The notes below the pieces were generated by a model. The model was not told the DNA's origin. It saw only the letters and a list, made by a program, of their open reading frames with translations, and did not search any database. Shown piece after piece: positions 57,066-64,000 of a DNA stretch of 64,000 nucleotides. Numbering within the stretch: position 1 is the first letter of the stretch; every line of letters begins with the position of its first letter. The translations under genes and the position numbers were made by a program. The stretch lies in NCBI RefSeq assembly GCF_014191605.1, contig NZ_JACHWU010000001.1, positions 496,001 through 560,000 of the forward strand, written 5' to 3'. Source of the DNA: Prauserella isguenensis (GTDB lineage Bacteria > Actinomycetota > Actinomycetes > Mycobacteriales > Pseudonocardiaceae).

Positions 57066-57938
57066 TCAGCAGCTGACCTCGGGATCGGGCACGGTCAGCC
57101 GCAGCGTGGTGACGCGGTCGCCGTCGACACCGAAAAGGTACTGCGAATCGGCGTCGGGATTCGGCTGCACCCGATGCCTCTCGCCCCGGGGTTCCGACTC
57201 CGGATACGCCCTGTTCAGGTCCGCCACCGGTGAGCCGACGCCGACACGCTCCGGCGTCGGAGCATCGGCGGCCTGGAATCGCACGATGCCGTGCCCGCCG
57301 CGGATCGCGACCCGCAGGACCCCGGGCCCCGACACCTCGTAGGTGCGGCACCGGCCCTGCGCGGGCGGCCCGTCACCGGGGTCCATCGCACCCGTGGCCA
57401 CCGCCTCGTCGTAGCTCATCAGCAGGGTCAGCGGCTCCTGGCCCGAAGCACCCAGCGGTGGGCCCTCCGGGAGATCGGCGACGATGCTGGTCGCCGACGA
57501 CGGGCGCATGCTCGGCGGCGCCGACCGGTTCGGCGGGGCCGTCCGCGGCATCGACGTCGAAGCCGCCCCGGGCGGCGACTCCACCGTCGTGAGACCGGGC
57601 GGCGGCGCCTCGTCGGCGGCACGGCTCGTGTCCCGCGGAACCGACACGTCGGTCGAGCGCGTGATGGGCCCGGAGCTGTCCGCGGCGGCGATGTCGCCGG
57701 GGCCCGGCGCGCCACCTGCGCCCGACAACACCAACCCGCCCGCCACGGCACCGAGTGTCACGACCACGCCCGCGCACGCACCTGCCGTCGCGCGCCTGCG
57801 CCTGCGACGTCGCGCACCTGCGACGACGGCGTCGGGGTCCGGGACCGCGACGACACCGAGCGCCGCGTCGTCGAACAACCGCCGCAACCGCTCCCCGACC
57901 TCGGCATCGCCGCGGTCGGGGTCGTTCGCGCCTGTCAT
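57066..57938 (-). CDS. Single-pass membrane protein cotranscribed with sigma factor (putative anti-sigma)
   Basis: A 290-residue protein: about 45 cytoplasmic residues, a strongly basic stretch (RRRRRRR), one transmembrane helix (ATAGACAGVVVTLGAVAGGLVLSG, about 50-73), a Pro/Ser/Thr-rich linker and an extracytoplasmic domain with a C-terminal Cys. ATG 57938 overlaps the sigma-factor stop by four bases. The arrangement is that of an anti-sigma factor, but no zinc-binding HxxxCxxC motif is present, so that role is inferred from position only. Confidence 0.65.
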   Translation of the reverse strand: MTGANDPDRGDAEVGERLRRLFDDAALGVVAVPDPDAVVAGARRRRRRRATAGACAGVVVTLGAVAGGLVLSGAGGAPGPGDIAAADSSGPITRSTDVSVPRDTSRAADEAPPPGLTTVESPPGAASTSMPRTAPPNRSAPPSMRPSSATSIVADLPEGPPLGASGQEPLTLLMSYDEAVATGAMDPGDGPPAQGRCRTYEVSGPGVLRVAIRGGHGIVRFQAADAPTPERVGVGSPVADLNRAYPESEPRGERHRVQPNPDADSQYLFGVDGDRVTTLRLTVPDPEVSC

Positions 57939-58447
57939 ACCGTCGCCCTCCCCTCCGAGTCCGGGTCGTCGTCACCGAGCCGGCCACGCAGTGTGGCGAG
58001 CGCCTTGCTGGCCTGGCTCTTGACGGTCCCGGCCGATACCCCGAGCGAGTCGGCGATCTCGGCTTCGGACAGTCCCTCGTAGTAACGCAACACGATGACG
58101 GCGCGTTGCCTCGGCGGCAGATCTTTCAGCGCCCGCCACAGCGGTTCGTGTTCGAGCGGGTCAGCAGGCGGTGCGCCGCCGGTCTCCGGCAGGTCCGCGA
58201 CGAGGTTCTCCCGCCGATGTTTGCGCCAGCGGCTGATGTGGGCGTTGGCCATCGAACGGCGGACATAGGCGACCGGGTCGGTGGTCTTGCGCTGTACGCT
58301 CGACCAGCGCGAACCGATCTTCTCCAGCACCGTCTGCACCAGGTCGGCGGCGTCGTGCGGATTGCCGGTCAGGGCGTGCCCGTAGCGCGTCAGCCCGGCG
58401 AGGTTGGCCTCGACGAACTCGCCGAAGCCCGCGAGGTCGTTCGCCAC
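57935..58447 (-). CDS. SigE-family extracytoplasmic-function sigma factor
   Basis: A 170-residue ECF sigma factor of the actinobacterial SigE family. Region 2 (FGEFVEANLAGLTRYGHALTGNPHDAADLVQTVLEKIGSRW) binds the -10 element and region 4 (LPPRQRAVIVLRYYEGLSEAEIADSLGVSAGTVKSQASKALATL) the -35 element. The GTG start has GAGGGAGGA upstream. It is followed by a membrane protein gene with a four-base overlap that may sequester it. The signal is unknown. Confidence 0.88.
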   Translation of the reverse strand: MANDLAGFGEFVEANLAGLTRYGHALTGNPHDAADLVQTVLEKIGSRWSSVQRKTTDPVAYVRRSMANAHISRWRKHRRENLVADLPETGGAPPADPLEHEPLWRALKDLPPRQRAVIVLRYYEGLSEAEIADSLGVSAGTVKSQASKALATLRGRLGDDDPDSEGRATV

Positions 58448-58543
58448 GAACGTCCTCCCTCGCTACAACCCGCTCGTCCTGTCCTGCCCGGCGAGCGCGC
58501 CGCCGTGGTCGCGCCTGTTTCGGGCGCCGGAAATCGCGGCCCG

Positions 58544-58903
58544 TCAGGCCGGGTACTCGTGCAGCCCCTTCGGCAGCCGGAAAGTGCCGTCCGTCTCGGG
58601 AGGGAACGCGCACGTCTCCACGACGGCCGCGACCGGTATCGGACCGTAGACGTGGGGAAACCACGGCGCACCCGGTTCGGGCGGATCGGCGGGCTCCCAG
58701 CGCAGCGGCGCGTCGAGGCGGGCCGGGTCGATCACGAGCAACACCAGGTCGGTGCGGCCGGGGAACACCCGCTCGGCCGGAAACTGCACGGTGCCGAAGT
58801 CGCTGCAGTGGACGAACCCGACGTCGCCGAGCGAGTCGGGACGGTACTCACCGCCTGCGGGGACAGCGGCCCAGTCGGCTTCGGGGCAGATGTGGAGGAT
58901 CAT
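58544..58903 (-). CDS. DUF952 protein
   Basis: A 119-residue single-domain protein. 'MILHICPEADWAAV', 'GFVHCSDFGTVQFPAERVFPGRTDLVLLVID' and 'FPHVYGPIPVAAVV' are typical of DUF952, a family sometimes annotated as glutathione-S-transferase-like without proof. It follows the DUF5926 gene after 12 bases and is likely cotranscribed with it. Function unknown. Confidence 0.85.
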   Translation of the reverse strand: MILHICPEADWAAVPAGGEYRPDSLGDVGFVHCSDFGTVQFPAERVFPGRTDLVLLVIDPARLDAPLRWEPADPPEPGAPWFPHVYGPIPVAAVVETCAFPPETDGTFRLPKGLHEYPA

Positions 58904-58915
58904 CGGCGTACCGCC

Positions 58916-59782
58916 TCACCGCAGCGTGAACTGCCGGCCGATCAGCCCGTCGCGGGCCCGGCGCTCGGCGGCGTCCAGCGGCGTCTCGTCGAGCGAGGCG
59001 GACGCCTCCGTCAGGCGCGCACCCAGCGCTTCGGCCGGCTCCACCCATTCGCGCGCGTGCGCCTCCGGGTCCAGGTCCCACACCGGCACGAGCAGCCCGT
59101 GGGCGCGGAACGAGCCCGCGAACTTCGTGCCGTCGCCGAGCGTGAGCGTGCCTGCCGCCGACAGCCGCGCAAGCGCTTGCATCAGACGGTTCTCCTCGGC
59201 AGGCCACACCCACCGCAGATGCGCCTTCTCACCGGCCAACACCCAGTAGGCGCCCGAGGCGAGCCGTTCGGTCGGCATGATGGCCTCGTTGGCGCGCTGC
59301 AGCGACATCGCGACCTCGCCCGTCGGCTCCTCGCCCTCGGGCAGCCACCACGAGAAGTCCTTGTGGACCTGGACATCGAGGTCGGCGGACGGGTCGAGCA
59401 GGTCCTGCAGCCGCTCACCCGGCTGCGACGGGCTGCGCGTGTCGGCGACCGACAGCACCTCGCCGGGCTGCGCGGACAGCGCCCACGACAAGGCCCGGCC
59501 CAGGTCACGGCTGATGTCCCCGGATCGCGTCTGCACCTGCAGTCCGACGAAGACCTCGCCGTCGGCGCGCACGAACGCCGCCGCGGCCATGGGCAGCACC
59601 GACGCGATCGTCACCGTGCGGTCGCTGTGCTCGCCGGCCAGCGGCAGGGTCGCGGTCGCGGGCGGCACGAACTCGCGCATCGCGATGAGTTCCGGCTCGG
59701 CCGTCAGGCCCTCGAACGGCCGCCCGACGAATACGTCGCGGACCTTCTCCTTGCGCTCCTTCTTCCGCGCGGCCTTGCCCAC
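58916..59782 (-). CDS. DUF5926 protein
   Basis: A 288-residue actinobacterial protein with a basic N-terminus (MGKAARKKERKEKVRDVFVGRPFEGL), the hallmark of DUF5926, which databases sometimes mislabel as a SecA-like translocase. A central 'LPEGEEPTGEVAMSLQRANEAIMPTERL' and 'RWVWPAEENRLMQALARLSAAGTL' follow. No catalytic motif is visible. GGGAGG precedes the GTG start. Divergent from the P450 gene, with 73 bases between them. Confidence 0.82.
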   Translation of the reverse strand: MGKAARKKERKEKVRDVFVGRPFEGLTAEPELIAMREFVPPATATLPLAGEHSDRTVTIASVLPMAAAAFVRADGEVFVGLQVQTRSGDISRDLGRALSWALSAQPGEVLSVADTRSPSQPGERLQDLLDPSADLDVQVHKDFSWWLPEGEEPTGEVAMSLQRANEAIMPTERLASGAYWVLAGEKAHLRWVWPAEENRLMQALARLSAAGTLTLGDGTKFAGSFRAHGLLVPVWDLDPEAHAREWVEPAEALGARLTEASASLDETPLDAAERRARDGLIGRQFTLR

Positions 59783-59855
59783 TGCGCTCGCCTCCCGGTC
59801 GTCATTCGCCTGGCGGAAAACGCTACTCGACCGGCGGTTCGGTTACTGTCGGCGG

Positions 59856-61022
59856 GTGTTCGATCCCGCCGACCCCGTTTTCCTCGCCGATCCGTACCCC
59901 GAGTTCGCCCGGTTGCGCAGCTCGGGAGGCGTCCACCACCACGACGACCTCGGCCTCGCGGTCGCCGTCTCCCACGAGGCCGCCACCGCGGTGCTGCGGC
60001 ACCGGTCGCTCGGCCGCATCTGGTCCGACGCCACCCCGCTGGAGCAGTTCGCCTCGTTCAACATGCTCCACCGCAACTCGCTGCTGGAGAACGAACCGCC
60101 CGCGCACACCCGGTTGCGCAGGCTCGTGTCGCGGGCGTTCGCGCGCGGACACGTGGAGCGGCTGCGGCCGACGGTGCAGGCGCTGGCCGGGCGCATGGTC
60201 GACACCGTGGCCGCGGCGATCGAGTCCGACGGCGAGGCCGACCTGCTTGAGCACCTGGCGCAGCCGCTGCCGGTCGCGGTGATCGCCGAGCTGCTGGGCG
60301 TGCCCGAGGAGGCGGGACCGCAGCTGGTCGAGTGGAGCAACGCGATCGTCAAGATGTACGAGTACGGCCTGCCCGCCGACAGGCGCGCCGAGGCGGAACG
60401 TGCCGCCGAGGCGTTCGCGGGCTACCTGCGCGACCTGGTCGACGAGCGGGCCGCCGAACCGGGCGATGACCTGCTGAGTCACCTCGCGGTCGGCGAACTG
60501 ACCGGCGACGAGGCCGTCGCGACCGCGGTGCTGCTGTTGATGGCCGGCCACGAGGCCACGGTCAACGTCATCGGCAACGGGGTGCGCGCCCTGCTCACCC
60601 ACCGCGACCAGTGGGACCTGCTCGTCGCCGACCCGGACCTGGCCCCGACGGCGACCGAGGAGCTGATCCGGTTCGACTCGCCGTTGCAGCTGTTCGAGCG
60701 CACCGCGACCGCCGACGTGGAGATCGCGGGCGTCACCGTCCCGGAGGGCGCGAAGATCGCAGCGCTGCTCGGGGCCGCCGCGCGCGACCCCGAGGTGTTC
60801 GACGAACCGGACACGCTCGACATCACGCGGGAGAAGAACCCGCACCTGGGTTTCGGCGGCGGTATCCACTACTGCCTCGGCGCCCCGCTGGCGCGGATCG
60901 AGATCGCCGCGGCTCTGGAGGCGCTCGTGACGCGGTTGCCCGGACTTCGGCTCGTCAGGGAGCCCCGGCGCAGGGCGGAGTTCGTCATCCGCGGTCTGCG
61001 CGACTTCCCGGTCAGCGGGTAG
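59856..61022 (+). CDS. Cytochrome P450
   Basis: A 388-residue class I P450. The I-helix motif is A-G-H-E-A-T, the K-helix ExxR is E-E-L-I-R, and the heme loop F-G-G-G-I-H-Y-C-L-G-A-P-L-A-R carries the proximal Cys. No ferredoxin or reductase gene is adjacent, and the substrate cannot be inferred. GTG 59856 starts 'VFDPADPVFLADPYPEFARLR'; TACTGT (59844-59849) is 6 bases upstream and no Shine-Dalgarno is seen. The last 11 bases overlap the convergent DUF4328 gene. Confidence 0.9.
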   Translation: MFDPADPVFLADPYPEFARLRSSGGVHHHDDLGLAVAVSHEAATAVLRHRSLGRIWSDATPLEQFASFNMLHRNSLLENEPPAHTRLRRLVSRAFARGHVERLRPTVQALAGRMVDTVAAAIESDGEADLLEHLAQPLPVAVIAELLGVPEEAGPQLVEWSNAIVKMYEYGLPADRRAEAERAAEAFAGYLRDLVDERAAEPGDDLLSHLAVGELTGDEAVATAVLLLMAGHEATVNVIGNGVRALLTHRDQWDLLVADPDLAPTATEELIRFDSPLQLFERTATADVEIAGVTVPEGAKIAALLGAAARDPEVFDEPDTLDITREKNPHLGFGGGIHYCLGAPLARIEIAAALEALVTRLPGLRLVREPRRRAEFVIRGLRDFPVSG

Positions 61023-61947
61023 AGGTTGCAGGGCGGGAACGGCGGTCCGGCTCCGGGGCGCCGTGGACGGCGACGACCTGACGCAGCGCGAGCACGTCGG
61101 CGTCGACCGGGGACAGCAGCCGCGTGATCCGCTGGACGAGCACGACGCTGACGAGCGCCAGTCCGGCGGCGCAGGCGTGGGTCAGTGCGCTGAGCACCAC
61201 GCCGTCGGCGTCGGCCTGCACGCCGTCACGCAGCCGCCACACGACGGTGAGCACGGCGAGCACGAAGTTGGCGCACCACGTCGCCCACCAGCCGAGCACC
61301 AGCCGGGACGGCCGCGGCCGCTCGTCGGCGGGCCTGCGCAGCACGGCGTGTTCCAGCTCGGCCACGATCGGCCCGGCGAGCAGCACGTTCGCTCCCGGCA
61401 CGAGCATGCAGACCAGCACCTGCCACGCCGGGCGTGGCACGTCCTGGCCCGCATCGACCGCGGCCACGGACCGGGCGACGAGCAGCCACCACAGGGCCAC
61501 TCCGACGGCCAACAGCGCCATGATCGGCGTCATCAGCGCGAACGCGAGCACGAACGCGTCCGACGCGCCGACGACCTCCGGGGTCAACGCCGACGTGCGA
61601 CTCTGCAGCAGGAGCACGTACCGCCAGCCCTCGGCGATCGCTGCGAGCCCCGCCAGGACGGCGAGCGCGATCAGCAGCGTGACGGCGTTCCTGCTCGTCG
61701 ACCGGAGCCGCTGCCGGGGCTCCATGCCACCGGACGACGTTCCGGGAACGGCCGTCGAGTGGCGCCACACGAGGCTCGGGAAACCCCACCGGGGCGGGGA
61801 CGGGTACCGCGGCGGTCCCGTGTACGGCATGCGCCGGGCACGCGGGCGCGGGCGGGCCGCGCCCGGTGGGACGGTCGCGACCCACCGCACGCTCGGCCTC
61901 GGCTGCTGCTCGCCCGGCTGCCGGTGCGGGTACCTGCCCGGATGCAT
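61012..61947 (-). CDS. DUF4328 membrane protein
   Basis: A protein of 311 residues. An Arg/Pro-rich cytoplasmic N-terminus (about 85 residues) precedes six or so hydrophobic segments with the DUF4328 features 'ARSVAAVDAGQDVPRPAWQVLVCMLVPGANVLLAGPIVAELEHA' and 'VLGWWATWCANFVLAVL'. Function unknown. It starts six bases after the rhodanese gene stop, so the two are cotranscribed. I placed the start at ATG 61947 from this spacing; a later Met (MPYTGPPRYP) is possible. Confidence 0.75.
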   Translation of the reverse strand: MHPGRYPHRQPGEQQPRPSVRWVATVPPGAARPRPRARRMPYTGPPRYPSPPRWGFPSLVWRHSTAVPGTSSGGMEPRQRLRSTSRNAVTLLIALAVLAGLAAIAEGWRYVLLLQSRTSALTPEVVGASDAFVLAFALMTPIMALLAVGVALWWLLVARSVAAVDAGQDVPRPAWQVLVCMLVPGANVLLAGPIVAELEHAVLRRPADERPRPSRLVLGWWATWCANFVLAVLTVVWRLRDGVQADADGVVLSALTHACAAGLALVSVVLVQRITRLLSPVDADVLALRQVVAVHGAPEPDRRSRPATSTR

Positions 61948-61952
61948 CGCGG

Positions 61953-62303
61953 CTACAGCACCTCGGGTTCCGCCGCGTCGTGATCGGTCTCCAGCGCGCG
62001 GCCCTCGGTCTGCCAGGACTTCATGCCGCCCGCCACGTTGACGGCGTCGACCAGTCCCGCCGCGTTGAGCCACGCCGTCGCCTGCGCGGACCGGCCCCCG
62101 GTGCGGCAGATGACGTACACCGGACGGTCATCGGGCAGTTCGGCCAGTCTGTCGGTGCTTGCGGGCAGGTCGCCGAGCGGGATGTGCACCGCGTCGGGCG
62201 CGTGTCCCGCGGCCCATTCGTCGGCCTCACGGACGTCGAGCAGCACCGCACCGTCGGCGGGCAGGTCGGACACACGTGTCGTCGGGATCTCGGCTGGGTT
62301 CAC
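61953..62303 (-). CDS. Rhodanese-domain sulfurtransferase
   Basis: A 116-residue single-domain rhodanese. The active-site loop is C-R-T-G-G-R-S (VYVICRTGGRSAQA), with Asp/Glu and Trp in 'LLDVREADEWAAGHAPDAVHIPL' as in the GlpE group. It may handle sulfide or thiosulfate or deliver sulfur to cofactors. GTG 62303 or 62306 is the start; neither has a clear Shine-Dalgarno. It is followed closely by the DUF4328 gene. Confidence 0.88.
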   Translation of the reverse strand: MNPAEIPTTRVSDLPADGAVLLDVREADEWAAGHAPDAVHIPLGDLPASTDRLAELPDDRPVYVICRTGGRSAQATAWLNAAGLVDAVNVAGGMKSWQTEGRALETDHDAAEPEVL

Positions 62304-62368
62304 CACGAGCCCATCGTCGCACGAACCGCGTGACCACCGCGTAGGAGCGAGATCCGGCCCACGACCGG

Positions 62369-64000
62369 CTACTTGCGGTGGCGGCCCTGGGAGGTGCGGG
62401 TGTGTTCCTCGGCGCGGCCGAACCGCTGCACGGCGCGGTCGCGCATGAAACCCAGTGGGTCGGGTGCGTGGAGCCGCAGCATGACGGCGCCGACGTCCTC
62501 GGGGACACGGCTCGAGGTGCCGATGCTGACGAGGACGGTCAGGCCGAACGCCACCGGCACGGTGACGAGCGCGGGCCGTTCCAGCAGCCACGGCGCCCAC
62601 CCGCCGGTGTGGGCGGACACGGCGTTCAGCACCACGGCCAGCAGGACGAGGCCGCCGCCGGTGCACATGCCGACCATCGCGCCGAGCCACGTGAGCCGCC
62701 GCCACCAGACACCGAGCACGAGCAGCGGCGCGAACGTCGACGCGCCCAGCGCGAACGACATGCCGACGCTGAGGGCCAGGTCGTCGATCGGCAGGGTCAC
62801 GGCCAGCAGCACGGCGATGCCGGCGACACCCACACTCGCCACCCGGTAGTCCCGTACCTTGCCCGCGAGCAGGTCGGTGGCGATGACGCCGGACATGCTG
62901 GACACGAGGCCGGACGCCGTCGAGAGGAACGCTGCGAACGCCCCGGCCGCGAGCAACGCCGCGAGGATCTGCCCCGCCACACCCGACAGCATCGCCGTCG
63001 GCAGCGCGATCACCGCGGCGTCCGTCTCGCCGGTGATCAGCAGCTCCGGCACGAACATCCGCGACAGCATCCCCAGCATCACGGGGAACAGGTAGAAGAG
63101 CCCCAGCAGCAACAGCACCTGCACGGTGGTGCGCCGCGCAGCCTTACCGTCCGGGTTGGTGTAGAAGCGCGACAGTACGTGCGGCAGGCCCATCGTGCCG
63201 AGCAGCAATGCCAGCAGCAGCGAGTACGTCGACAGCAGCCCGGACAGGTCGGTGCTCGGCAGGAGCCAGTCGAGGTTGGCCGATGTCGCCTGGTCGACGG
63301 TCGGAACGGCGGCGCCTTCGGGGAACGTCAGCTCGGACCCGGCGTCGACGGTGTGCTGCGAGCCGGCGTGCCAGGTGGTCCAGCCCGCGCCGCCGGAGCC
63401 GTCGTCGACGCGCACCCGTGTCAGGGTGTCGACGCCGAGGGTGACGTCCGTGTCGACCGTGACGGTGGTGTGCGCGGCGAAGTTCGGCGGCGCGGGTTCG
63501 TCGAGGCTGCCCGCCGACCCCGGGGCGCCCGCACCACCGGCGACGAACACCGCGCACAGCACGAACGTCGGTGCAGCGATCGCGAAGAGCTTGAACCAGT
63601 ACTGGAACGCCTGCAGCAGCGTGATGGCGCGCATGCCGCCACCCATGACGTTGTAGGCGATCACCACCGTGACCAGCACCGACCCGACCCACGCCGGCGT
63701 CGGCATGATCATCGTCAGCGCCAGCCCCGCGCCCTGCAGCTGCGGCAGCAGGTACAGCACCCCGATGAACACCACGAACCACGTCGAAGCGGTGCGCAGT
63801 ACGGGCGAGGACAGCCGGGCCTCCATGAAGTCCGGCAGCGTGTAGGCGCCCGACCGCCGCAGCGGCCCGGCGACGAACAGCATCAGTGCGAGGAACCCGG
63901 CCGTGAACCCGATCGGGAACCACAGCGCGTCGGCGCCCTCCTTGAGCACCAGTCCGGCGATGCCGAGGAACGAGGCTGCGGAGATGTACTCGCCCGCGAT
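62369..64000 (-). CDS. Cation/acetate-type sodium:solute symporter, N-terminus outside window
   Basis: The frame is open through the right end of the window, giving 543 residues of an SSS-family symporter similar to ActP. 'IAGEYISAASFLGIAGLVL' at the cut end is the classical sodium-site helix 1 sequence. About twelve helices are visible, with a large periplasmic loop around residues 190-250 and 'LVSSMSGVIATDLLAG' late in the protein. A DUF485 gene usually precedes actP and would lie outside. It probably imports acetate or another short-chain acid with sodium. Confidence 0.88.
   Translation of the reverse strand: MAGEYISAASFLGIAGLVLKEGADALWFPIGFTAGFLALMLFVAGPLRRSGAYTLPDFMEARLSSPVLRTASTWFVVFIGVLYLLPQLQGAGLALTMIMPTPAWVGSVLVTVVIAYNVMGGGMRAITLLQAFQYWFKLFAIAAPTFVLCAVFVAGGAGAPGSAGSLDEPAPPNFAAHTTVTVDTDVTLGVDTLTRVRVDDGSGGAGWTTWHAGSQHTVDAGSELTFPEGAAVPTVDQATSANLDWLLPSTDLSGLLSTYSLLLALLLGTMGLPHVLSRFYTNPDGKAARRTTVQVLLLLGLFYLFPVMLGMLSRMFVPELLITGETDAAVIALPTAMLSGVAGQILAALLAAGAFAAFLSTASGLVSSMSGVIATDLLAGKVRDYRVASVGVAGIAVLLAVTLPIDDLALSVGMSFALGASTFAPLLVLGVWWRRLTWLGAMVGMCTGGGLVLLAVVLNAVSAHTGGWAPWLLERPALVTVPVAFGLTVLVSIGTSSRVPEDVGAVMLRLHAPDPLGFMRDRAVQRFGRAEEHTRTSQGRHRK

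Overview
The window is a 64 kb stretch of chromosome from a very GC-rich actinobacterium. It encodes arabinogalactan biosynthesis: the C-terminus of an Emb arabinosyltransferase, AftA, UbiA/DprP, a PAP2 phosphatase, Glf and an AftB-like enzyme. In order, serS, a septum-formation protein, an HExxH zincin, a histidine phosphatase, pheA and a BfrB-type ferritin match the Mycobacterium tuberculosis backbone Rv3834c-Rv3838c and Rv3841, as recalled. No mycolate-specific gene is visible. Two BCCT osmolyte carriers suggest a halotolerant member of the Pseudonocardiaceae (Saccharomonospora/Prauserella/Amycolatopsis-like); that assignment is an inference.

Layout. 0-11 kb: cell-wall arabinogalactan genes, with a DUF222/HNH gene inserted against the emb 3' end, an LLM flavin oxidoreductase and a HAD phosphatase. 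11-18 kb: TetR regulator divergent from a two-gene ABC exporter, then an LhgO-like oxidase, a maleate-isomerase-family protein and serS. 18-22 kb: haloalkane dehalogenase and a three-gene set (DUF1190-like, GSP-synthetase-type ATP-grasp, DUF350) that parallels E. coli yjfLMC. 22-31 kb: conserved housekeeping genes (septum protein, zincin, MFS, DUF4232 lipoprotein, phosphatase, pheA, macro-domain protein, ArsR/VOC pair, coaA). 31-35 kb: a two-gene unit of an SF1-helicase-like ATPase with coiled coil plus an unknown helical protein, beside a 41-residue membrane protein. 35-46 kb: a DevR-like regulator, a second DUF222/HNH gene, an SDR reductase, a GAF sensor kinase, and cydA-cydB-cydDC with the kinase gene overlapping the cydDC stop. 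46-57 kb: GDT1-type transporter, DUF2470 protein under an iron box, two BCCT carriers, a CPBP protease, arginine deiminase and ferritin under three iron boxes. 57-64 kb: SigE-family sigma factor with a membrane partner, small DUF proteins, a P450, a DUF4328 protein, a rhodanese and a cation/acetate-type symporter cut by the window end.

Regulatory signals are unusually readable. Sixteen genes have a TANNNT hexamer 6-8 bases before the start codon and little or no Shine-Dalgarno sequence, the signature of leaderless transcription. DtxR/IdeR boxes lie before the DUF2470 and ferritin genes. An ArsR operator sits between its own -35 and -10. Repeated palindromes mark the TetR/ABC and cydA/cydB gaps. 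Three short tandem-repeat arrays (periods 21, 17 and 18 bases) lie in separate intergenic spaces. I saw no tRNA, rRNA, CRISPR array, insertion sequence or prophage.
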